From Streptacidiphilus sp. 4-A2 (GTDB lineage: Bacteria; Actinomycetota; Actinomycetes; Streptomycetales; Streptomycetaceae), in contig JAAFYY010000001.1 in the NCBI GenBank assembly GCA_014284505.1, positions 744,001-808,000 of the forward strand: a DNA stretch of 64,000 bases, written 5' to 3'. The notes below the pieces were generated by a model that worked only from the letters and a program-made list of their open reading frames with translations, ran no database searches and was not told the origin of the DNA. Of this stretch, positions 55,966 through 64,000 are shown piece after piece. Numbering within the stretch: position 1 is the stretch's first letter; every line of letters starts with the position of its first letter. A program made the translations under genes and the position numbers.

Positions 55966-56848
55966 GCGAGCCTCCCGGTAAGTCCGCGCGGCCGGACCAG
56001 CAGCAGCGCGGCGAGCATGACGACGACGGAGAGGTCGCCCAGCCCGTCGGCGGTGTAGTAGTTGGCGAACTGCTGGACCAGGCCGACCACGACCGAGGCG
56101 GTGACGGCTCCGGTGACCGACCCCATGCCGCCCATCACCACCACCACGAAGGCGAAGATCAGCAGCGAGCTGCCCTGGCCGGGTCGACCTCGCCGAAGTA
56201 CAGCCCGCCCAGGCCCCCGGCCAGGGCCGCGGCTGCTCCGCCGATGGCGAAGACCAGGGTGAACGCCTTGCGCACGTCGATGCCCAGGGCGCTGACCATG
56301 GCCCGGTCCTCGACCCCGGCGCGCACCACCAGTCCGTTCCGGGTGCCACCGAGGAAGAGCCTGAGTGCGGCCAGCACCACCAGCGCCGCGCCGATCAGCA
56401 CCAGCCGGTCGACCGGGATGTCGGCGCCCAGCAGCCGGAACGTCCCTTCGAGCGAGCGGGGTCCGGGGAAGGTGAGTTCGTCGGTACCCCAGATCCCGGA
56501 GAGCAGCGCCGGGACCGCCAGGCCGACGCCCACGGTGGCCAGCACCTGCTCGCGCGGCCGGGCGTAGAGCGGGCGGATGACGCACAGTTCCAGCAGCACC
56601 GCGGCGAGCGCGCCGACGGCGGTGCCGAAAGCGAGGGCGAGCAGCAGTCCGGGGATGCCGGCTCCGGCCCCGGGCAGCCCGCCGCTGACCGCCCACCAGG
56701 TGGCGTAGCCGCCGATGGCGAGCAGTGCGCCGTGGGCGAAGTTGAGCACGTCCATCAGGCCGAAGATCAGGGTGAGCCCGGAGGCGATCAGGAAGTAGAG
56801 CGCGCCGAGGCCCAGTCCGGTGACGGTGAGCAGCACGACAGTGGACAT
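55962..56848 (-). CDS. livH: branched-chain amino acid-type ABC permease LivH
   Basis: About 295 residues. LGALYFLIASGLTLIFGLMDVLNFAHGALLAIGGYATW (LivH signature NFAHG), LFLGGTRNGLVVRAGVEDRAMVSALGIDVRKAFTLVFAIGGAAAALAGGLGGLYF and, after one break near 56178, SLLIFAFVVVVMGGMGSVTGAVTASVVVGLVQQF. Position 3 in the overlapping operon; ATG 56848 overlaps the LivF stop (TGATG). Confidence 0.92.
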
Positions 56849-57624
56849 CAGACTGCCCCCTCGGGTTGCGGGAGATCGGTCGGGTCGGCCGGGTCGGTGG
56901 AGTTGTGCGCGGCGGTGCGGTTGTGCGCGGCGGTGCGGCCGACGCCAGCAGCCGGCGTGCGGCCTCCGGGTCGGCGAGCAGGTCGGCGGCCGGGCCGGTG
57001 TGCACGGTGCGGCCGTCGGCCACCACCGCGCAGCTTCCGGCGAGCCGCCGGACCAAGGCCAGGTTCTGCTCGACCAGCAGCACCGGCACGGCTCGGCGGC
57101 GCGCTCCAGGGCGACCGCGACCTCGGTGACGATCTTCGGCGCGAGCCCCTTGGTGGGTTCGTCCGCGATGATCAGCCGGTTGCCGTTGAGCAGGGTGCGC
57201 GCGATGGCGACCATCTGCTGCTGCCCGCCGGAGAGCGTGCCGGCGACCTGTCCGGCCCGCTTCCTGAGCTCGGGAAAGAGCGAGTGCACCAGCTCGTAGG
57301 CGGGTTCGGGGTCGCGTTCGGCCAGCCGCAGGTTCTCCGCGACGGTGAGCCCGGCAAAGATCCCGCGGTCCTCGGGGACATAGCCGATGCCCCGGCGACC
57401 AGGGTGTGGGTGGCCAGCCGTACCGTTTCGTCCCCGTCGAGCAGCACGCTGCCGGTGCGGGGCACCAGGCCGAGGATGCCGCGTACGGTGGTGGTCTTGC
57501 CCGCGCCGTTGCGTCCCAGCAGCGCGGTCACCGGTGGCGGTGACGTCCAGGTCCACCCCGTGCAGGATGTGCCGCCCGCCGACGACCACCCGCAGGTCGC
57601 GCACCGCAGCAGCGGCGCGGTCAC
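56848..57624 (-). CDS. livF: Liv-type ABC ATPase LivF, frameshifted
   Basis: About 258 residues: VTAPLLRCADLRVVVGGRHILHGVDLDV, Walker A LLGRNGAGKTTTVRGILGL, VPEDRGIFAGLTVAENLRLAERDPEPAYELVHSLFPELRKRAGQVAGTLSGGQQQMVAIARTLL (signature), Walker B RLIIADEPTKGLAPKIVTEVAVALER and the H-region LLVEQNLALVRRLAGSCAVVADG. Breaks near 57535, 57395, 57095 and 56940. GTG 57624 overlaps the LivG stop (GTGA). Confidence 0.9.
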
Positions 57625-58412
57625 AGCCCCTCCCCCAGGTACGCCTGCTGGACGGTCCCGTCGGCCATCACGGCTGCGGGTGTCCAGGGCGAGCAGGGTG
57701 CCGTGGTGCATCACCGCGAGCCGGTCGGCCAGCCCGAGCAGCACGTCCATGTGGTGCTCCACCATCAGTACGGTGCGTCCCTCGTCCCGGTGCAGCGAGC
57801 GGATCAGTGCGGTGAGCGCGGGGACCTCCTCGGCGCTGACCCCGGCCATGGGTTCGTCCAGCAGCATCGCGGGGCTCGCCGACCAGCAGCACGGCCAGTT
57901 CCAGCTTGCGTTTCTCGCCGTGCGGAGCTGTCCGGCCGTGGCCTCGGCCCGGTGGGTCAGGCCGGTGCGCTCCAGGTCCGGCCGACCTGCTCGGGGTAGG
58001 GCGGCGGCGCGGCTCCAGAGCGGTAGGAGCCGCCGGTGGCGGCCTGGGCCGCGAGCGGACATGTTCGGCGACGGTCATGGCGGGCCACAGGCTGGAGGTC
58101 TGGAAGGTGCGGCCGAGCCCGCGGGCCGGCGGTGGGCGGCTTCGGCGGTGATGTCCGCGCCGTCGAGTCCACGTGCCCCGGGAGGCCGGGACGAGTCCGC
58201 TGATCAGATTGAACAGCGAGGTCTTGCCGCGCCGTTGGGCCCGATGAAGGGAGGAACTCGCCCTCGTCCACAGTGCAGGGAGATGTGTCGAGGATGACCG
58301 CGGCCCCGGCCGTCAGCCGAGTCCGTTCAGCCGCAGGACGGGCTCCGGTCGGCCGGGGCAGGGGGTTGGCTGGGCACGGGGTTGGACTCGGGCAGGGGGT
58401 CGGGTGGGGCAC
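57621..58412 (-). CDS. livG: Liv-type ABC ATPase LivG, badly frameshifted
   Basis: About 264 residues once joined: EPVLRLNGLGLTAGAAVIL, the Walker A region recognisable as GPNGAGKTSLFNLISGL, VDLDGADITAEAAHRRARGLGRTFQTSSLWPAMTVAEHV, signature HGEKRKLELAVLLVG, Walker B as LLDEPMAGVSAEEVPALTALIRSLHRDEGRTVLMVEHHMDVLLGLADRLAVMHHGTLLALDT, then ending YLGEGL. Breaks near 58330, 58235, 58180, 58125, 58060, 57930, 57875 and 57675. Start uncertain: GTG 58412, 3 bases beyond the binding-protein stop, is the natural choice. Confidence 0.82.
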
Positions 58413-58415
58413 GGT

Positions 58416-59641
58416 TCAGCCCGCCATCGGGGCGACCGGCGGCGCCACCGCGGAGGCGGGCAGGGTGGCGGTGAGCCTGGGGGCGACCGCGGCCCCGGTG
58501 CCGGTCAGCTGGGCCTGGAACTCGGGCTGGAGCAGCGCGTGGTCGGCGGCGCGGATGGTCTCCTGGCCCTCGACCCCGGCGAAGCTCCAGCCCTGGAGGG
58601 CGTTGACCATGGCCTTGGTGTCGGTGGCGCTGCCGGCCGCGACGGCGTGCACGATCATCTGCGCGGCGGTGAAACCGTCCGGGCTGAACAGGTCGGGGGT
58701 GCCTCCGGCGGCCTTGATGTCCTTGATCATCGCGGTCTCGACCGGGTTGCCTCCGCCCGCTCCGGGGAAGTAGTGGGCGATGAAGTCGACCTTGCCGTCG
58801 GCGTTGGCGAACACGGGGTAGGAGGCGATCCCGGCCAGCCCGGTGACCACCTTGGTGGAGCCGAGTACGCCCTGCTGGTTCAGCGCGGTCCACAGCTCGG
58901 GGGCGTTGTCACCGGCCCAGGCGACATAGACCAGGTCGGCCCCGGCCGACTTGACCTGCTGGGCGAAGGGGGTGAGGTCGGTCGCGGTGGGCGGGGCGAG
59001 GACCGAGCTCACCGTCGCGCCCCGGGCGCCGAGCACCTCCTTCACCGCGGCCACATTGGCCTGCCCGAAGGCGTCGTTCTGGCCCAGCACCAGGATCTTC
59101 CTGCCCTGCGGGCTGCCGACGAGGGAGCCGGCGGCCATCACGTCCTGGTAGCTCTGCCGTCCGGAGCGGAAGGTGTAGCTGTTGATCCCGGTGATCGCGT
59201 CGGCGGCGGCCGGCCCGCTGATGTAGAGAACCTGGTTCTAGCGGCGCGAGTTGCAGCGCGATGCCGGAGTCCACGGTCTGATCCGGTAGCCCTGGCCGAT
59301 CAGGGTCTTGGCCTCGGAGACGGCGGTGGCCGGGGTGTCGGTGTCGTCCTCCTCGGTGACCTCGATCCGGTGTCCGTCGACGGTGTCGGTGCCGTTGGTG
59401 GCGTAGTCCAGCCCGGCCTTGAACCCCTGCTCGTACTGCTGGCCGTAGGCGGCCAGCGCGCCGGTCCTGGAGTAGATCAGACCGACCTTCACCGGCGCGG
59501 AGGCGGCCGAACCGCCGCCGGAGGCCGGGGCGCTGCCCGCGGTACCGGGCGAGGCGCAGCCGGCCAGCAGCGCGCCCGCCGCGGTGACCAGACCCAGCAG
59601 TGGGAGACGTCTGCGTCTGGCGGTGTGGTGGTGGAGTGCAT
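58416..59641 (-). CDS. Liv-type periplasmic-binding lipoprotein, frameshifted
   Basis: About 407 residues. Signal peptide RRRRLPLLGLVTAAGALLAGC with lipobox LAGC (ATG 59641). Peripla_BP_6 domain: PVKVGLIYSRTGALAAYGQQYEQGFKAGLDYATNG, VDGHRIEVTEEDDTDTPATAVSEAKTLIGQGY, then after breaks near 59280 and 59240 the region AAGSLVGSPQGRKILVLGQNDAFGQANVAAVKEVLGARGATVSSVLAPPTATDLTPFAQQVKSAGADLVYVAWAG, SYPVFANADGKVDFIAHYFPG and DLFSPDGFTAAQMIVHAVA. This family binds amino acids, urea, amides, aromatic or short organic acids. First gene of the six-gene Liv operon; divergent from the CoA-transferase genes. Confidence 0.9.
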
Positions 59642-59683
59642 GGGGACCCTCTCCTGGAAGCGTCCAGCCGTCCGCCATGTCGG

Positions 59684-59722
59684 GGTGCGCGGCGGGTGGT
59701 GCGCGGCGGGTGGTGCGCGGCC
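59684..59722. repeat. 14-bp direct repeats in the divergent promoter region
   Basis: GGTGCGCGGCGGGT is present 2.6 times in tandem just upstream of the binding-protein gene start. Confidence 0.8.
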
Positions 59723-59783
59723 GGGCGGCCGCCGGGTGGTGCGGCTGGTGGTTGCTGGAACCCTAGGAGCGGCCTGCGGGGCT

Positions 59784-59839
59784 GGACATGTGGTGGGAAC
59801 CCGTTCCTGGCGGCAGGACCATGTGCCGTGCGCACATGG
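59784..59839. promoter_or_regulatory. candidate operator region between the Liv operon and CoA-transferase genes
   Basis: Two related elements: GGACATGTGG (59784-59793) and a perfect 8-bp inverted repeat CCATGTGC / GCACATGG with 5-bp spacer (59819-59839). Both carry CATGTG. They sit about 145 bases from each divergent start, where a shared regulator would bind. The first element recurs exactly, inverted, at 50944-50953 in front of phaZ/bdhA. Confidence 0.5.
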
Positions 59840-59914
59840 ACCGGCGGCCGCGCGCCGCACAGGGTGAACACCATCCGCCCCCGGCCGGGCCAGGCGTTCG
59901 GTTCCAGGCGGCCC

Positions 59915-59949
59915 GGTTCGGTTCGGTTCGGTTCGGTTCGGTTCGGTTC
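59915..59949. repeat. pentamer tandem repeat (GGTTC)7
   Basis: Seven perfect copies ending 17 bases before the start codon of the CoA-transferase subunit A gene, between the operator region and the Shine-Dalgarno sequence. Copy-number change would alter promoter or leader spacing. Confidence 0.92.
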
Positions 59950-59966
59950 AACCAGGAAGCAGGAGC

Positions 59967-60727
59967 ATGGACAAGGTGGTGGACACCGCCGCGCGGGCGG
60001 TGTCGGACATAGCTGACGGAGCATCAATTGCCGTCGGCGGCTTCGGCCTCTGTGGAATTCCCATGACATTGATCGGCGCACTGGCGGCCGCGGGCACCAG
60101 CGGGCTGCGCGTGGTGTCGAACAACTGCGGCGTCGACGACTGGGGGCTCGGACTGCTGCTGCGGGCCGGCCGGATCGCCCGGATGACCTCCTCCTATGTC
60201 GGCGAGAACAAGGAGTTCGCGCGCCAGTACCTGTGCGGGGAGCTGGAGTTGGAACTCACCCCGCAGGGCAGCCTGGCCGAGCGGCTGCGCGCCGGCGGCT
60301 GCGGAATCCCGGCCTTCTACACCCCGGCCGGGGTCGGCACCCAGATCGAGGAGGGCGGACTGGCCTGGCGCCACACCGCCGACGGCGGCGTCGCACTGGC
60401 CTCACCGCCCAAGGAGGTGCGCGAGTTCGGCGGCCGCCGCTACCTGCTGGAGGAGGCGATCACCACCGACTTCGCCCTGGTGCGTGCCCAAGTGGCCGAC
60501 CGGCACGGCAACCTGGTCTTCCACTCCGCCGCCCGCAACTTCAACCCCTGGCGGCGATGGCCGCGCGGACCACCCTGGTCGAGGCCGAGCAGATCGTCGA
60601 GGCGGGCGCGATCGCCCCCGACGCGGTGCAACTGCCGGGCGTCTACGTCGACCGCGTCGTCCGGGCCGATCCGGCGGACAAGCGCGTCGAGCGCCGCACC
60701 GTCCGCCCCGCCGCCCAGGAGGACTGA
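59967..60727 (+). CDS. scoA: 3-oxoacid CoA-transferase subunit A
   Basis: About 254 residues. [111 protein letters not shown] is textbook subunit [47 protein letters not shown] follows and, after one break near 60552, [37 protein letters not shown]. With subunit B it moves CoA from succinyl-CoA to acetoacetate, making acetoacetyl-CoA for thiolysis. The uncorrected frame runs on into the LacI gene, which is an artefact. ATG 59967 follows AGGAAGCAGGAG. Confidence 0.92.
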
Positions 60728-60729
60728 CC

Positions 60730-61362
60730 ATGGCACTCGACCGCGGCCAGCTCGCCGCCCGCGCCGCCCGGGAACTGCGCGACGGCCAGTATGTGAACCT
60801 CGGCATAGGTCTGCCGACCCTCATCCCGGACCATCTCCCGGCCGGGGTACAGGTGGTGCTGCACTCGGAGAACGGCATCCTCGGCGTCGGCCCCTACCCC
60901 ACGGCCGGACAGGAGGACCCGGACCTGGTCAACGCGGGCAAGGAGACGGTGACCACCGAGGCGGGCGCCGCGTTCTTCGATTCGGCGATGTCGTTCGGCA
61001 TGGTCCGCTCCGGGCGGATCGACGTCTCGGTACTGGGCGCCATGCAGGTCTCCGCGACCGGCGACCTGGCCAACTGGATGATCCCGGGGGCCGTGGTCAA
61101 GGGCATGGGCGGCGCGATGGACCTGGTCCACGGCGCCCGGCGGCTGATCGTGGTCATGGAACACACCGCCCGGGACGGCTCACCGAAGATCGTCGAGCAG
61201 CTCACCCTGCCTGCCACCGGGCGCGGTGTGGTCGACCGCATCGTCACCGACCTGGCCGTCATCGACGTCACGCCCGCGGGCCTGCGCCTGGTCGAACCCG
61301 CCCCCGGGATCACCCCGGCGCAGGTCCGCGCAGCCACCGGCCCGGAACTGCTGCTGTCCTAG
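60730..61362 (+). CDS. scoB: 3-oxoacid CoA-transferase subunit B
   Basis: 210 residues, one clean frame. [50 protein letters not shown] contains the SENGILG motif with the catalytic Glu that forms the glutamyl-CoA intermediate; then [52 protein letters not shown] and the end [16 protein letters not shown]. Begins 2 bases after the subunit A stop with GAGGA as ribosome site, so the pair is one transcription unit. Confidence 0.95.
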   Translation: MALDRGQLAARAARELRDGQYVNLGIGLPTLIPDHLPAGVQVVLHSENGILGVGPYPTAGQEDPDLVNAGKETVTTEAGAAFFDSAMSFGMVRSGRIDVSVLGAMQVSATGDLANWMIPGAVVKGMGGAMDLVHGARRLIVVMEHTARDGSPKIVEQLTLPATGRGVVDRIVTDLAVIDVTPAGLRLVEPAPGITPAQVRAATGPELLLS

Positions 61363-61479
61363 CCGCTGCTGTCCTTCCGTGGCTGCACTGCCGGTGCCCG
61401 CTTCCTGGAGGGGCTGGTCGGGCATGCTTCACTGGAGCCGCGTCAGCGTTCCCGTCCAGCACGTTCCGAAGGAAGCCCC

Positions 61480-62552
61480 GTGAGCAGGAAGTCCGGTCAG
61501 CGGCAGGGCGTGGCGTGGTGAGCCCGGCAGGCTCCGCGGAGCCCGACCAGGGGCCCGCGGGCCGGGCGCGCAAACCGACCGGACGCGACGTGGCGCAGCT
61601 GGCCGGGGTCTCGCAGGCGACCGTGTCGCTGGTGTTCTCCGGCTCCCCCGAAGCCGGCCACCGGGTCTCCCCGGCAACCCGGCAACGGGTGCTGGACGCC
61701 GCTCACGGGCTCGGCTACCGGCCGCAGGCGGCGGGCAGGCAGCTGCGGCTCGGCCGCAGCGGCATGGTGCTGCTGGCGGTGCCCAATCTCCAGGGGCCCT
61801 TCTTCGGCCGGGTGCTGGCGGGGGTGCACCAGGAGGCCGCCCAGCACGGCCTGGAGGTGGTGGTCAGCTCCGGCTGGAACGCGGCCGTTCTGGCCGAGGC
61901 CGCCACCACCAACCGCTTCGACGGGCTGCTGATCTGCTCCCCGGACGACAGCCAGCTCGGTGGCCTGCCGCCGGGCACCCCGGTGGTCTACCTGGACGCG
62001 CATCCGGGCACCGCCGCTGACGCGCCCACCGTCGAGCTGGACCTCGCGGGCGGGATGCGCGCGGCCGTCGCCCATCTGGTGGAGTTCGGCCACCGGCGGA
62101 TCGGCCGACTGCGCTCGTCCCACTCCGCCCACACCTTCCGCGTGCGGCACACCGCCTTCGAGGAGGCGACGGAGGGGCTCGACGTGGTGGAGCTCGGGGT
62201 CGAGCTGAACCAGGGCGCCACCGCGGCGCGCGCCGCGGGGCGGGAACTGCTGGGCCGCCCGGACCGGCCGCGGGCGGTGGTCTGCGACGACGACGTGATG
62301 GCCTGCGGGCTCTACCAGGCCGCGGCCGAGCTGGGGTTGCGGATCCCGGCGGACGTCTCGGTCGTCGGGATCGACAACATCGCCGTCGCCGAGCTGCTCA
62401 CCCCGCCGCTGACCACGGTGGACCTGCCGGGCGAGGAGCTGGGCCGGGCCGGGATCGACGCGCTGGCCGCACTGCTGCGCGGCGAACCGGCACGGCCGCA
62501 GGCACCGCTGAAGACCTCACTGATCATCAGATCGTCCACCACCGGGCGCTGA
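61480..62552 (+). CDS. LacI-family transcriptional regulator
   Basis: About 357 residues. [61 protein letters not shown], then a type I periplasmic-binding fold effector domain ([121 protein letters not shown]). The best start is GTG 61480 with AAGGAAG upstream, which needs one inserted base near 61515; GTG 61515/61518 in the main frame is the alternative. Lies 117 bases after scoB on the same strand; may control the CoA-transferase, Liv or MFS genes. Confidence 0.9.
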
Positions 62553-62586
62553 ACCACGGCGGCAGGCCGGCGACGGCGGCCCCGGG

Positions 62587-63797
62587 TCAGCCGAAGGCCA
62601 GCGGCCCGGCCGGCTCCTCGGCGGCCGGTACCGGCCCCAGCCTGCGGCGCGCGCCGAACAGCAGTACCCCGCCCAGCGCGATCCCGCCGACCGAGCACCA
62701 GGCCACCGCGGTCAGCGAATCGGCGACCAGCGCGCCGGAGACCGCGTAGCCCAGGGCGTTCCCGGTGGCGAACAGGGTGACCAGCCAGGCGAAGGCCTCG
62801 GTCACCGTCCCGGTCGGGGCCAGTTCGGCGACCAGGACGAACGCGGCGGCGAGCAGCGGCGCCAGGCCCACCCCGGACAGCAGCGCCAGCACCGCCATCG
62901 GCCCGGCCGATGGCAGCAGCAGCAACGGCAGGTAGCAGGCGGCCATCCCCACCGCCAGCGCCCAGGTGCGGGTCGCCGTACTGCTCCGCCACCGCACGGC
63001 CCCGTAGGCGAGCGCGCCCAGCAGGCCGCCGAGCGCGGCCAGCGCGAGCAGACTGCCGGCGCCGCCGAGGAGCTGCCCGGGGTGCTGTCCGGCGTAGGCG
63101 ATGAACAGGATGTTCTGCGACCCGACCGTCCAGCCCGCACCCGCCAGGCCGATCAGCAGCAGCACCAGGCCGGGGGAACGCAGCGGTCCGAGCAGTCCGG
63201 CGCCGTGGCCGCGCGGCGGTGCCTGCCAGGCCCGGGCCGGCGCGGTGGTGGCCACCACCAGCGAGCCCAGCAGGCCGAGCCCGGCCGCGGTCCACAGCGC
63301 AGCGACCGGGCCGAGCCAGGCAGCCAGGCCGGCCACGCCCAACGGCCCGGCGACATAGAGGATCTGCTGCGAGGCCGAGTCGAAGGCGTAGGCGGTGTCG
63401 AGCTGTCGCTCCTCGACCACGGCCGGCCACAGCGCGCGCAGGCAGGGTTCCAGCGGCGGCATGGCCAGCCCTGCCACCGCCGCCCGACGGGGGCCCACAG
63501 GGGGCTGCCGGGTGCGAGCGCCAGCAGCGCGTAGCCGAGCCCCGCCACGACCGCGGCACTGAGCAGTACCCGGGGCTGCCCGGTCCGGTCGACGATCCGC
63601 CCCAGCACCGGGCCGCCGACGGCGGCGGCTATCGCATAGGCGGCGGTGGCCAGCCCGATCCTGCTGTACGGGGCCCCGGCGTCGCGCAGCGCCAGGGCGA
63701 TGACCAGCGCGGTCATCCCGGCAGGAAGCCGTCCGAGCAGGGTGCCGAACAGCAGTCGGGTGACATGCGGGGCGCGAAGCAGGGCGAGGTAGCCCAC
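62587..63797 (-). CDS. MFS transporter, 12-helix type, one frameshift
   Basis: About 404 residues. MGYLALLRAPHVTRLLFGTLLGRLPAGMTALVIALALRDAGAPYSRIGLATAAYAIAAAVGGPVLGRIVDRTGQPRVLLSAAVVAGLGYALLAL (motif A: GRIVDRTGQPR), then after a break near 63490 AVAGLAMPPLEPCLRALWPAVVEERQLDTAYAFDSASQQILYVAGPLGVAGLAAWLG and SGVGLAPLLAAAFVLVAELAPTGTVTEAFAWLVTLFATGNALGYAVSGALVA. Resembles YbfB/YcaD-like small actinobacterial MFS exporters. GTG 63797. A 16-bp palindrome lies 38 bases upstream. Confidence 0.88.
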
Positions 63798-63834
63798 AGG
63801 GGTCTCCCGGGCAGGGGGGTGGCGGATATCCAGA

Positions 63835-63850
63835 AGTTATACGTATAACT
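63835..63850. promoter_or_regulatory. perfect 16-bp palindrome upstream of the MFS gene
   Basis: AGTTATACGTATAACT, fully self-complementary and A/T-rich, between the stop of the upstream gene (63860) and the MFS start (63797). Strong operator candidate for a dimeric repressor of the GntR or TetR kind. Confidence 0.78.
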
Positions 63851-63859
63851 CGACGTCGG

Positions 63860-64000
63860 TCAAATGCGCGAGGGTCGAACGGAGTCCGCTCGGCGCTTTT
63901 CTGCGAACACTGTTTGCAGTATCTTGACCGAAGAGCGCACCTGCTCGAACCGGTCGGCCGGCCAAGTGGCGCCCCACCAGCCGTCGGCGGAGCTACGCCG
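63860..64000 (-). CDS. C-terminal end of an unidentified gene (5' part outside window)
   Basis: The last 46 codons of a leftward frame: GWWGATWPADRFEQVRSSVKILQTVF near its middle, ending FAEKRRADSVRPSRI and a TGA at 63860-63862. The codon use looks coding, with amphipathic helix-like content. Its position directly before the operator and MFS gene suggests a regulator transcribed with, or controlling, the transporter, but too little is visible to name it. Confidence 0.45.
   Translation of the reverse strand, partial: RRSSADGWWGATWPADRFEQVRSSVKILQTVFAEKRRADSVRPSRI

Noticed and set aside
59967..62552. An 861-codon open frame joining CoA-transferase subunit A to a LacI regulator
   Set aside because: The first part is subunit A up to about 60550; the true continuation of subunit A and all of subunit B lie in another frame, and the frame between 60550 and 61515 has no domain. 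It is produced by a one-base deletion.
1..64000. Search by eye for tRNA genes, insertion sequences, integrases, attachment sites and biosynthetic (PKS/NRPS) genes
   Set aside because: None seen; the SARP at the left edge is the only hint of a secondary-metabolite cluster, which would lie outside the window.

Overview
The window is about 72% G+C with strong third-position G/C bias. It is dense with SARP, TetR, MarR, PucR, XRE and LacI regulators, secreted hydrolases and GNAT acetyltransferases, which points to a chromosomal region of a Streptomyces-like soil actinomycete (Streptomycetaceae or a near relative). The acid-type S53 peptidase is compatible with an acid-tolerant genus such as Streptacidiphilus, but no rRNA or core marker is present to settle this. 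I see no tRNA, rRNA, CRISPR array or transposase. The most important caveat is that well over half of the genes have their conserved protein sequence spread over two or three reading frames by apparent single-base deletions, while other genes are clean. I read this as an indel-rich draft sequence rather than mass pseudogenisation. Gene limits below join the frames; positions of shifts are approximate.

Layout. 1-10.2 kb: 3'-truncated SARP regulator, oleate hydratase, small zinc-ribbon protein, nucleoside deaminase, histidine-phosphatase-like lipoprotein, Gre-type factor, quinone oxidoreductase and four GNAT acetyltransferases. 10.2-21 kb: four divergent regulator/target pairs, three with well-formed operators (MocR/EamA exporter, TetR/O-methyltransferase, TetR/zinc-type dehydrogenase, TetR/NCS1 permease plus YtcJ-type amidohydrolase). 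21.1-27.3 kb: a complete oligopeptide-type ABC operon (lipoprotein, two permeases, and two ATPase domains that appear fused). 27.3-35.8 kb: DUF6204 protein, secreted protein, AraC with a VOC protein, XRE/MFS divergent pair, MarR coupled to a ClC channel, DUF2180 protein, FAD monooxygenase. 35.9-49.2 kb: sedolisin (S53), phosphoketolase, a polytopic membrane protein, LysR, an M9 collagenase-like protein whose first zinc-binding His is replaced by Tyr, and an M24 aminopeptidase.

49.3-62.6 kb is the most coherent block: a secreted poly(3-hydroxybutyrate)-depolymerase-type esterase, divergent 3-hydroxybutyrate dehydrogenase, a GAF-PucR regulator, a six-gene overlapping operon (Liv-type binding protein, LivG, LivF, LivH, LivM and an alpha/beta hydrolase), and divergent from it the two subunits of a 3-oxoacid CoA-transferase followed by a LacI regulator. 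Read together they describe a route from extracellular polyester or 3-hydroxybutyrate esters, through ABC uptake and cytoplasmic hydrolysis, to acetoacetate and acetoacetyl-CoA. The linkage is inference, but gene order and overlaps support it. The window ends with an MFS transporter, a perfect 16-bp palindrome in front of it, and the tail of another gene.
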